Below, piece after piece: positions 52,359 through 59,756 of a stretch of 64,000 nucleotides of DNA (positions within the stretch are counted from its first letter, which is position 1; every line of letters begins with the position of its first letter). The notes beneath the pieces are model-generated. The model saw only the letters and a program-made list of their open reading frames with translations. It searched no databases and was not told the origin of the DNA. The stretch covers positions 248,001-312,000 of the forward strand of contig NZ_VWRQ01000006.1 in the NCBI RefSeq assembly GCF_008635795.1, given 5' to 3'. Origin of the DNA: Paenibacillus tepidiphilus. GTDB lineage: Bacteria > Bacillota > Bacilli > Paenibacillales > Paenibacillaceae. The translations under genes and the position numbers were made by a program.

Positions 52359-52979
52359 ATGCGCGCCGATGAATGCATCATTGAAGAAATTACCGTTCCC
52401 CCGTATGAAGGGCGCAGCGCCCGCATCCGCAAAGGCCAGACCCTCTACATTATCGATGTGGAGGGCAAGCAGGTCGGAGATTTCGTCTGCTTTAACGCTG
52501 ACGACCCGGAGGAGCATGTCTCCCCCGTGCATATGCGCTCTTCGCTCAGCAGCATCCGGCTCAAGCCGGGCGACGGGCTGTACAGCAACCGGCGGCGTCC
52601 GCTGATGCAGCTGACCCGGGATACCGTGGGCAAGCATGATTTCTTTTTCCCGGCCTGCGATTATTACCGGTACAAAGTCGATTTCGGCCTCGAGGAGCAT
52701 CCGAACTGTCATGACAACCTGCAGAAGGCCTTACGGCAATATGGTCTTGAGCCCCGTGAAATCCCCGACCCGATCAACTGGTTCATGAATAATGCGCTGG
52801 ATGAGAATTTCGATTATGTGATTGAGGAACCGCTGTCCCGGCCCGGCGATTATGTGGCGCTGCTGGCGCTGACTGACTGCATCGTCGCCCTCTCCGCCTG
52901 CTCGCAGGACCTGGCCCCCGTCAATGCCTATCAAGTGACACCGCTGCGGATGCAGATTGCCGAACCGGTAAACCGGTAG
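52359..52979 (+). CDS. DUF1989 (urea-carboxylase-associated / carboxyguanidine-deiminase-like) protein
   Basis: A 206-residue DUF1989 protein (GRSARIRKGQTLYIIDVEGKQ, FVCFNADDPEEH, HDFFFPACDYYRY, NCHDNLQKAL, INWFMNNALDENF). Family members next to urea carboxylase genes include subunits of carboxyguanidine deiminase. Cys and His residues (C115 in NCHDN and the C near SACSQD) suggest a metal or nucleophile. AAGGAGG lies 9 bases before the ATG. It ends the operon, 15 bp after the cyclase gene. Hydrolysis of a guanidino or ureido nitrogen intermediate is an inference. Confidence 0.88.
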   Translation: MRADECIIEEITVPPYEGRSARIRKGQTLYIIDVEGKQVGDFVCFNADDPEEHVSPVHMRSSLSSIRLKPGDGLYSNRRRPLMQLTRDTVGKHDFFFPACDYYRYKVDFGLEEHPNCHDNLQKALRQYGLEPREIPDPINWFMNNALDENFDYVIEEPLSRPGDYVALLALTDCIVALSACSQDLAPVNAYQVTPLRMQIAEPVNR

Positions 52980-53157
52980 CTTTTAATGATATAGACCTCT
53001 CTTCTTCGTTCATCTGGAGTATCCCCGGCTCCTCCCTCCCCATCCCACCGGTGGACAGCCCCCGGCATTCTGCCAGGCGGGCTTTCTCCGTTTGCCGTCC
53101 TATATTGCGCTGCTTACCATACGATTTCGTTCTCTTTTGTACAATAAAATCCAGTTT

Positions 53158-53192
53158 GTTCACTGCCCCGGATACGTTCTGTTCACTGCCCG
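53158..53192 (+). promoter_or_regulatory. Operator repeats upstream of the membrane AraC regulator
   Basis: GTTCACTGCCCC (53158-53169) and GTTCACTGCCCG (53181-53192) start 23 bp apart. The second is identical over 12 bases to a site on the minus strand at 59623-59634, upstream of the transporter that converges on this gene. They precede a promoter at 53206-53234. The remainder of the 296-bp gap 52980-53275 shows no gene. Confidence 0.65.
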
Positions 53193-53205
53193 CGCCTTAC
53201 GGCAC

Positions 53206-53234
53206 TGTTCTGTGCACGGTGTGAAGTTTATACT
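53206..53234 (+). promoter_or_regulatory. Promoter of the membrane AraC regulator
   Basis: TGTTCT (53206-53211), 17 bp, TATACT (53229-53234). The weak -35 lies in a degenerate operator copy, CGGCACTGTTCT (53200-53211). The same arrangement occurs at the transporter promoter (59557-59585). Confidence 0.6.
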
Positions 53235-53275
53235 CTAGACTATGGACAGCACTATAGAAATCCGGGGGGATGTCA

Positions 53276-55513
53276 ATGAGACTTAGCAAGCCACGCACCC
53301 GAAGAGCGCTATACGGCAAAATCCTGATCAGCACCACGCTGTGCGTTTCCTTGACCTTACTCTTTTCCACCATCATCTACTATCAGTACTATATCCGCAT
53401 TGAGAAGACGCAGGCCTTCCGTACCGACCTCGGCAATCTGACCCAGACCAGCAAGGAAGTGGTCAATATGACCGATGCGGCGCAATCGCTGTCCTTCCAG
53501 ATCTACCGCAACAGCACCATTTCCAAAATCGTCTTTTATGACCATCCCGATATTTATGATGTCACGGCTGCAATGTCGGAGCTCGGCAACTATCTGAGCT
53601 CCATGCCGTACATAGAATCCATTTATGTCTATAATCCCAAAAGCGGACAATTCTACATCGCCTCCTCCGAGGGGCAGAACGGTGTATTTACTGAAGCGGA
53701 GCTGGTCGACACCGGCATCCTAGGCATCCTGAACCACTTTGAGGATTATAAGCCGTTCACACCGATTCCACGGGTCTTTTCGAACGGAGCTGAGGAGAAT
53801 GGACAGGTGCGGGCGTATACGTTTATTTGCTTCGACGCCATTGGCTGGGACCGTACCATCAATTCCGCCGTGATCGTCAATATCTCCGCCCCCTGGATCA
53901 ACAAAGAGATTGCCGGCGCGGATCATTCTGAAAGCGCTACCTTTATTTTGGGTGACCGCGGCACCTTTCTCTCCGGCAGCTCCCTTGAAGCCCATCCTCT
54001 TTCCGGGACGGAGCTGGGATGGATGGAGTCGCGGATCAAGGACCGGGAGGCCGGATATTTCCTGGCCGATTTCGGCGGGATCAACTCCCTGATCTCCTAT
54101 ACTGCGCCGGATGCGCTTAACTGGCAGTATGTGCGGATCACCCCCTATGAGGTCATCACCAGGCAGACCGACCACATCCGCAATGCAACCTTGCTGATTG
54201 CCGGATTAATTCTGGCGGGCGGCATTGGCTTATCCTGGCTGATGTCCCGGCAGATGTATCTGCCGATCGACCGGATGGTACGGGAAATGCATGCGCTGGA
54301 GTGTGAGAAACGCGACAGCATGTTCACCATCCGGCAAAACGCGCTGCGCGATATGGTCCTCGGCCTCAGGCCGCTGCATATCACCCTGCAGGACGGTGAA
54401 CTGCGGCAGCTCGGCATTCACTTCGCAGAGCTGGACGATTACCGGCTCCTGCTGCTGCGGATTGATCATTATGGTGAGTTCCGGGTGACCCATGCCGCTT
54501 ACCTGCAGGCTTATAAATTCGCCGTGATGAACATCGCCTCGGAGATTTGCAGCCAGACCTGCCGGGCAGAAACGGTGGACATGAACGATGACAGTGTGCT
54601 GGTACTGCTCGGCGGCTGCAGCTCCGCAGGCTATGCGGATAATGAATTTGCGGAAGCGTTGCTGGGCCAGATCCGGCAGGCCTGCGCTGATTACCTGAAG
54701 CTCAGTCTTACACTCACTTACAGCTCGGTAGAGCGGAGCCTCGGACAGCTGCCCGAGCATTACAAGCTGGTCAGGGACGCCTCCAGGCACCGGATGTTCT
54801 ATGGCCACGGCTGCATTATCAGCGCTTCGCGCATTGCCGGGTACCAGGACCAGTCCTACCGCTATCCGACGGAGCTGGAGAAAAAGCTGGTCGACGCCTT
54901 AATGAGCGGCCGGACAGAGGAAGCGAAGACGCTGCTCGGCACTATCCTCCGCGAACCTGCGGACTACCCTTTCTCTGCGGCCCAGCAGACAGTGTCCCGG
55001 CTGAGCGTGACTATCAAGGAAGTTATCAGCACGATTCAGAAAAGAAATCGCCTGCAAGGCGCCTCTGCCGCTGAATTACCGCCGCTGGAAGCGTTCGAGA
55101 CGCTGGAGGAGCTGGAGACGGCCTTTTTCGTCTTGTTCCGTGAAATTGAAGCGCGGCTGGCCGAGAAAAAAAACAGCAAGCAGCATGAGCTCGTCCGCCT
55201 GATTAACCAGAAGGTGCAGGAATCTTATATGAGTCAAAGTCTCAGTCTGAACAGCATCGCGGACGAACTTGATATGTCGCCGATCTACATCAGCAGGCTC
55301 TACAAGCAGCAGACGATGACCAGCATCGTCGATTCGATCCTGGAGATGCGCCTGCGTGAAGTATGCCGCCTGCTGGAGACCACCGAGCTGCCGGTGACCG
55401 CCATCGCCGAGCGCTGCGGCTTCACCAGCAGCTCCTACCTGCACCGGATGTTCAAGCGCAGCTTCGGGGCGACGCCGAATGATTACCGGCGTTCACACAA
55501 TGCGCTGGGTTAA
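53276..55513 (+). CDS. Membrane-bound AraC-family regulator (YesS type)
   Basis: A 745-residue one-component regulator: helix 1 at about 14-35, an extracellular dCache-like domain to about 300, helix 2 at about 305-328 (LLIAGLILAGGIGLSWLM), a cytoplasmic region and two AraC helix-turn-helix motifs in the last 100 residues (LSLNSIADELDMSPIYISRL, PVTAIAERCGFTSSSYL). The ATG at 53276 has GGGGGA 6 bases upstream; the ATG at 53270 abuts that site. It converges on an Lpl-type transporter whose promoter shares its operator motif, so it probably senses that transporter's ligand. Confidence 0.9.
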   Translation: MRLSKPRTRRALYGKILISTTLCVSLTLLFSTIIYYQYYIRIEKTQAFRTDLGNLTQTSKEVVNMTDAAQSLSFQIYRNSTISKIVFYDHPDIYDVTAAMSELGNYLSSMPYIESIYVYNPKSGQFYIASSEGQNGVFTEAELVDTGILGILNHFEDYKPFTPIPRVFSNGAEENGQVRAYTFICFDAIGWDRTINSAVIVNISAPWINKEIAGADHSESATFILGDRGTFLSGSSLEAHPLSGTELGWMESRIKDREAGYFLADFGGINSLISYTAPDALNWQYVRITPYEVITRQTDHIRNATLLIAGLILAGGIGLSWLMSRQMYLPIDRMVREMHALECEKRDSMFTIRQNALRDMVLGLRPLHITLQDGELRQLGIHFAELDDYRLLLLRIDHYGEFRVTHAAYLQAYKFAVMNIASEICSQTCRAETVDMNDDSVLVLLGGCSSAGYADNEFAEALLGQIRQACADYLKLSLTLTYSSVERSLGQLPEHYKLVRDASRHRMFYGHGCIISASRIAGYQDQSYRYPTELEKKLVDALMSGRTEEAKTLLGTILREPADYPFSAAQQTVSRLSVTIKEVISTIQKRNRLQGASAAELPPLEAFETLEELETAFFVLFREIEARLAEKKNSKQHELVRLINQKVQESYMSQSLSLNSIADELDMSPIYISRLYKQQTMTSIVDSILEMRLREVCRLLETTELPVTAIAERCGFTSSSYLHRMFKRSFGATPNDYRRSHNALG

Positions 55514-55632
55514 CAGCTATCCTCCTCCGTTGGCCCGCCTCGCTATTCCGGGGCAGGCTTCACTCTGCTCCCATTCTCCGCCCCGGAAGCGGGCGGCGGG
55601 TGCCCCCTTCTCTGCGGGCGCTGGGAACCCGT

Positions 55633-55789
55633 GTTGCTATAGTAACGGAGAGGATGTTTGGAACCGGAGGAACGATAGTGTCCGCCTTTAGATTTTGATT
55701 TCATCCGCAGACTGCGGATTCATTCAGGAAATCAAAATCTAACAGCGGCCGGAGGTCCAAACTATCCGTGCAGTTACGGCACCGGCAAC
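55633..55789. repeat. 157-bp nested inverted-repeat (MITE-like) element
   Basis: Outer arms GTTGC/GCAAC and GGAT-GTTTGGA/TCCAAAC-ATCC are imperfect. The core TAGATTTTGATTTC (55689-55702) and GAAATCAAAATCTA (55728-55741) pair perfectly over 14 bp and enclose a second perfect stem ATCCGCA/TGCGGAT. It lies between convergent genes in the 351-bp gap 55514-55864, has no coding capacity, and looks like a dispersed palindromic element. Confidence 0.75.
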
Positions 55790-55830
55790 ATACCGCTCAG
55801 CGGCTTTTCTCCGGCCCCTCACGGAAAGCT

Positions 55831-55857
55831 GCCCCGAAAGCCGCTGGCTTCCGGGGC
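55831..55857. terminator. Hairpin between convergent genes
   Basis: GCCCCGAAAGCC and GGCTTCCGGGGC pair with one A-C mismatch around GCT, 8 bases beyond the stop of the binding-protein gene. The T-run on the minus side is short (GCTTTCC). Confidence 0.55.
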
Positions 55858-55864
55858 ACCCCGT

Positions 55865-57478
55865 TTACTTTATTCCTTTCTCCGCCGTATACGCATTCCA
55901 CTGCTTCGTCCACTCTGCCTGAATTTTGTCCAGGCCGGCCTGCTTCGCCTTCTGCATGAAGGTTTCCAGTCCCTTGTCAACGTCTTCTACCAGCCCCGCC
56001 TGCAGCGGATAGAGGTACTGCTTCTCCACCTGCTCCAGCGCCGCCTTCTCCGCCTGATAGGAGGTGTAATCCTCGGCGAAGCCCAGGAACAGGTCCGGCT
56101 TCTGGATTTTATCCAGCTCATCGAAGATCGCCTTGACGCCGTCAAAGCTCTTGTCGAACAGCATGTATTCTGGATTGCGCCATGCCCAGCCGTTCATGCC
56201 CTCGCGGGTAAAGCCGTTGGTCTGGCTCGTGCCTACCAGCTTGTAGTAGCCGTCCTCTACGGTATAGTTCTTGCCCTCCACACCGTATTGCGTCAGCAGG
56301 TTATACCGTTTGTCGAGGACCAGCTTCTCATAGAAGGCCAGTGCCCGCTCGGGATTCTTGCTGCTCTTCGGTATCGCGAAGCCGTTGTGTACCGGATGCA
56401 CCGGAGTGGCATAGCCGGTCGTCAGGCCGAACGGATAGTAGCCTAGCTCCCAGTCTGGATGCGTCGTACTGACGGAAATCACCATGTCGTTGTAGCGGGT
56501 CGGATTATCCCCGAACATGCTGGCTGCTTTGCCGGAGGTCAGCGGGTCCTGCATGGTGTCCTTGATGTTCAGCACGTTCTTCGGGATATAGCCGTTGTCC
56601 TGCCAGCGCTTCATGATCTTGAGCTCTTCCTTGTGCTCTTCGGAGCCCCAATAGGTGTACACCTCCGTCGGCGACTCGTATTTCACACCCATGCCGTAAG
56701 GCAGCGCGCCGACCATTTTATTCAGCTCGGTATAAATGTAGTGCAGATTGTTCTTCACATCGCTGTTGAAGGAGGCCGGCATCAGGTCCGGTTCATTCTG
56801 CCTGATTCCTTCCATATAAGCCTCGTAGCTGACCAGATCGGTCGGCTTAGGCAGATTATATTTCTTGCGCAGATCCTCGCGCCAGACAAAGCCGTTCGTC
56901 ACATACTCCTTATAAGTGGCGGGCACCGTGTAGATTTTGCCGTCCACCTTCACGTCCTCCCACATCGGCTCCGGTACGAACTTTTGCAGCTCCGGCGCGG
57001 CCTTCGGCAGCAGATCGTCAAGCGGCAGGAAAGCGCCGCGTTTGGCGTAGGACTGGTACTGGGTCCAGTCGGCGGTGAAGATCAGGTCGATCGCCTGGCC
57101 GGAGGACAGGAGCAGCTTATACTTCTGGTCCCAGTCGGTCCAGCTCGTATAGTTGAATTTGACGGTGGCGTTCAGCTCCTCGGCCGCCATTTTGTTAATC
57201 TCGGCTTCGATATCCGGCAGATCCTTCGGTCCGTCGCCCAGCATATAGAACTGCAGCTCCACCTTCTTCGAGGTGTCGATCCCCGGCTGAGCAGCCTCTC
57301 CTGTACCCGCATTGCTGCCGGAAGCCCCTGCTTCTTCCGAACCTGAACCCGAATTGGTTGCCCCGCCGGTATTGCCCGCATTCCCCGCGTTATTGCTGCC
57401 GCCGCAACCGGCTACCATTGTCACAGACAGCAATGCCGCCAGCAGCGCCAGCCTTCTTTTTCCCGCCTTCTTCTCCAT
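55865..57478 (-). CDS. Lpl-type sugar-binding lipoprotein
   Basis: A 537-residue substrate-binding lipoprotein with lipobox VAGC (Cys25) and a long Gly/Asn/Ser/Ala linker. VELQFYMLGDGPKDLPDIEAE and LDLIFT-like IDLIFTADWTQYQSYA are LplA-family features. It is the third gene on the minus strand, after two permeases, unlike the first Lpl cluster in which the binding protein comes first. The substrate is unknown; no glycoside hydrolase is encoded next to it. Confidence 0.9.
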   Translation of the reverse strand: MEKKAGKRRLALLAALLSVTMVAGCGGSNNAGNAGNTGGATNSGSGSEEAGASGSNAGTGEAAQPGIDTSKKVELQFYMLGDGPKDLPDIEAEINKMAAEELNATVKFNYTSWTDWDQKYKLLLSSGQAIDLIFTADWTQYQSYAKRGAFLPLDDLLPKAAPELQKFVPEPMWEDVKVDGKIYTVPATYKEYVTNGFVWREDLRKKYNLPKPTDLVSYEAYMEGIRQNEPDLMPASFNSDVKNNLHYIYTELNKMVGALPYGMGVKYESPTEVYTYWGSEEHKEELKIMKRWQDNGYIPKNVLNIKDTMQDPLTSGKAASMFGDNPTRYNDMVISVSTTHPDWELGYYPFGLTTGYATPVHPVHNGFAIPKSSKNPERALAFYEKLVLDKRYNLLTQYGVEGKNYTVEDGYYKLVGTSQTNGFTREGMNGWAWRNPEYMLFDKSFDGVKAIFDELDKIQKPDLFLGFAEDYTSYQAEKAALEQVEKQYLYPLQAGLVEDVDKGLETFMQKAKQAGLDKIQAEWTKQWNAYTAEKGIK

Positions 57479-57589
57479 GCAGAACCCTCCTCAAGTTTGG
57501 TAACCCTCTTTAAGAAATTATCGGGTAAATCTATGTCAGCCGTATTCTTCATGGCACAGGCCTGACCCGGCCCGCCCGCTGATACGGTT

Positions 57590-58483
57590 CTAACCTTTCA
57601 CCGCGCCAATCGTCAAGCCCTTGACGAAATACCGCTGCACGAACGGATACAGGAACAGAATCGGGCCGGTGACGACGATGGCCATCGCCATCTTGGTCGA
57701 CTCGGTCGGCAGGTCCGCACCCAGGCTGATTCCGGTGCCTGCGCCCATATTGGCGATGAACGAAGCCGAGTTGATGACATTGTAGAGATGGAACTGCAGC
57801 TGGTACTTATGCGGATCGTTGATGAACAGCGAGGAGCCGAACCAGTCGTTCCAGTAATGCAGCGCCAGAAACAGGCCCACCGTGGCGATGCCCGGCATCG
57901 AGAGCTGCAGCACGATCCGCCAGTAGATCCGGAAATCGCCGGCCCCGTCGATTTTGGCCGATTCGATCAGCTCTTCGGGAACGGCGGAGCGGATGAAATT
58001 TTTCATAAGGATAATTAGAAATGGCGTCATCAGCCCCGGCAGAATCAACGCCTTCAGCGAATCGGTGAGCTGCAGATATTTGGTCATCATGATGTACCAG
58101 GGCACAAGTCCCCCGCCGAACAGCGTCGTAAAGTAAATGTAGAACGAGAAGCCATTGCGGTATTTAAAATCCTTACGCGCCAGCACATAACCGGCCATCG
58201 TCATCAGAAACAGCCCCAGCGCCGTCCCCGTAACGGTCGTAATGATCGTCACCCCGTAAGCGCGCAGCACTTCATCCGGGAACGTAAACACCGTCTTATA
58301 GCCTTCCAGGGAGAACTCCGCCGGAATCAGATGATAGCCTTCACGGATAATCGACTCGTTCGCGGTCAGCGAAGCCGAGAGAATCAGTAGAAACGGTATG
58401 AGGCAAGCGAGCGATACCAGCACCGTTACCGTATAAGCCAATCCCTGCAGCAACTTGGTATAGCGGTCGTCCTTTATTGTCAT
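57590..58483 (-). CDS. Lpl-type ABC permease, YtcP/LplC subfamily
   Basis: A 297-residue six-helix permease with EAA loop ELIESAKIDGAGDFRIYWRI and the C-terminus FVQRYFVKGLTIGAVKG. The ATG at 58483 has AGGAGGTG about 9 bases upstream; the GTG at 58495 is part of that site. It starts 15 bp after the partner permease. Confidence 0.9.
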   Translation of the reverse strand: MTIKDDRYTKLLQGLAYTVTVLVSLACLIPFLLILSASLTANESIIREGYHLIPAEFSLEGYKTVFTFPDEVLRAYGVTIITTVTGTALGLFLMTMAGYVLARKDFKYRNGFSFYIYFTTLFGGGLVPWYIMMTKYLQLTDSLKALILPGLMTPFLIILMKNFIRSAVPEELIESAKIDGAGDFRIYWRIVLQLSMPGIATVGLFLALHYWNDWFGSSLFINDPHKYQLQFHLYNVINSASFIANMGAGTGISLGADLPTESTKMAMAIVVTGPILFLYPFVQRYFVKGLTIGAVKG

Positions 58484-58498
58484 GTAAGTGGTCACCTC

Positions 58499-59518
58499 CT
58501 AGAACAGCGCGTAGTCGTCATTGATTTTGCGGATGATATAGTTCACCGTCATGATCAGCACGAAGCCGAACAGCGACTGGTACAGCCCGGCGGCGGTCGC
58601 CATCCCGATATCGAAGGTAACCTTCAGCGAGCGGAACACATACGTATCGAGGATATCCGTCGTGTTATAGAGCAGGCCGTTGTTGCCGATCAATTGGTAA
58701 AAGAGGTCAAACTGCCCCTTCATAATACTGCCCAGCGAAAACAGCAGCAGCACGACGAATGTCGATTTAAGCATGGGCACCGTGATATACCAGATCCGCT
58801 GAAAAATATGCGCCCCGTCAATCTTCGCCGCCTCATAATACTCCTCGCTGATGCCCGTAATGGCCGCCAGGTAGATCACCATGCTGTAGCCGAGATTCTT
58901 CCACAGGTAGAATAAGATGATCAGGAAAATCCAGACCACCGGCTTGCTGTACACATCAACAGGGCCTGCACCAAACTGCGCCAGCAGCGTGTTGAAGAAA
59001 CCGCTGTCATAATTAAATACGTTATAAACGATGACGCTCAGGATGACAAAAGAAACGAAATACGGCAGAAACATAATCGACTGGGTCAGCTTCTTGAACC
59101 ATTTGCTGCGCAGTTCGCTGAGCAGGATGGCACAGGCAATGGCAATGACATTTCCCAGCACGATGAACGCCAGATTATACCCGATCGTATTCAGGGTCAG
59201 CCGGACCAGCGTTCCGGACTTCCACAGAAATTCGAAATTCTGCAGCCCGACAAACGGCGCATCGAACAATCCGTAATTGAAGTCAAACTGCGTAAAGGCA
59301 TAATACACACCCACCATCGGAAAATACGAATTAATGAGGAAAAACAGCAGTGCCGGCAGTAGCATCAAAAATAACACACGGTTACGTACCAGCTCGTGCA
59401 TTAATCCCCTTCTTTTCTTTACCGTCCTTGTCCCGGACGGCGGCGGTATCCGCTCCGCTTCCCGTATAGGAAGATACGTCGCCAGCGCCGCTACCGTCTT
59501 GCGTCTCCGCAATCTCAA
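58499..59518 (-). CDS. Lpl-type ABC permease, LplB subfamily
   Basis: A 339-residue permease if translation begins at the TTG at 59518 (AGGAGA 9 bases upstream). An ATG at 59401 (MHELVRNRVLF, with AAGGGGATTA before it) would give 300 residues and is a real alternative. Six helices and the EAA loop EYYEAAKIDGAHIFQRIWYI are clear. It is the first gene of the transporter operon. The ATPase is not encoded here and is presumably a shared MsmX-like protein. Confidence 0.85.
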   Translation of the reverse strand: MRLRRRKTVAALATYLPIREAERIPPPSGTRTVKKRRGLMHELVRNRVLFLMLLPALLFFLINSYFPMVGVYYAFTQFDFNYGLFDAPFVGLQNFEFLWKSGTLVRLTLNTIGYNLAFIVLGNVIAIACAILLSELRSKWFKKLTQSIMFLPYFVSFVILSVIVYNVFNYDSGFFNTLLAQFGAGPVDVYSKPVVWIFLIILFYLWKNLGYSMVIYLAAITGISEEYYEAAKIDGAHIFQRIWYITVPMLKSTFVVLLLFSLGSIMKGQFDLFYQLIGNNGLLYNTTDILDTYVFRSLKVTFDIGMATAAGLYQSLFGFVLIMTVNYIIRKINDDYALF

Positions 59519-59556
59519 GGCGTTCACTCTCCTAACCAGTATTTAATCATGGCCCC

Positions 59557-59585
59557 AGTATAGCTAAGGCCCGGCCCGGCGGACA
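59557..59585 (-). promoter_or_regulatory. Promoter of the second Lpl transporter
   Basis: On the minus strand TGTCCG (59585-59580), 17 bp, TATACT (59562-59557). The weak -35 lies within CTGCACTGTCCG (59591-59580), a degenerate copy of the operator. The geometry is identical to the regulator's promoter at 53206-53234. Confidence 0.6.
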
Positions 59586-59622
59586 GTGCAGCTTCCCGCC
59601 ATTCCTGCAGTTTCCTGACTTC

Positions 59623-59634
59623 CGGGCAGTGAAC
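59623..59634 (-). promoter_or_regulatory. Operator GTTCACTGCCCG upstream of the second Lpl transporter
   Basis: Identical over 12 bases to 53181-53192. It starts 43 bases before the -35-overlapping copy, against 42 bases for the distal site (53158) at the regulator promoter. Confidence 0.65.
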
Positions 59635-59674
59635 TATCCGGTGCTTCATGGACAATTGCAATATTCCGGATGCA

Positions 59675-59717
59675 AAAAGCCCCGGAACGGTTCCCTTATG
59701 GAACCGTTCCGGGGCTT
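59675..59717 (-). terminator. Terminator of the MATE gene
   Basis: A perfect 18-bp stem AAGCCCCGGAACGGTTCC / GGAACCGTTCCGGGGCTT with a 5-base loop. On the minus strand it is followed by TTTTTGC, 40 bases after the stop. Confidence 0.9.
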
Positions 59718-59756
59718 GGTACAAGCCGCCTATTTAATTCGTGCAGGACACTGCGC

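Noticed and set aside
44064-52979. Ethanolamine, propanediol or choline microcompartment
   Set aside because: No EutBC, PduCDE, glycyl-radical lyase, aldehyde dehydrogenase, PduL or alcohol dehydrogenase is encoded.
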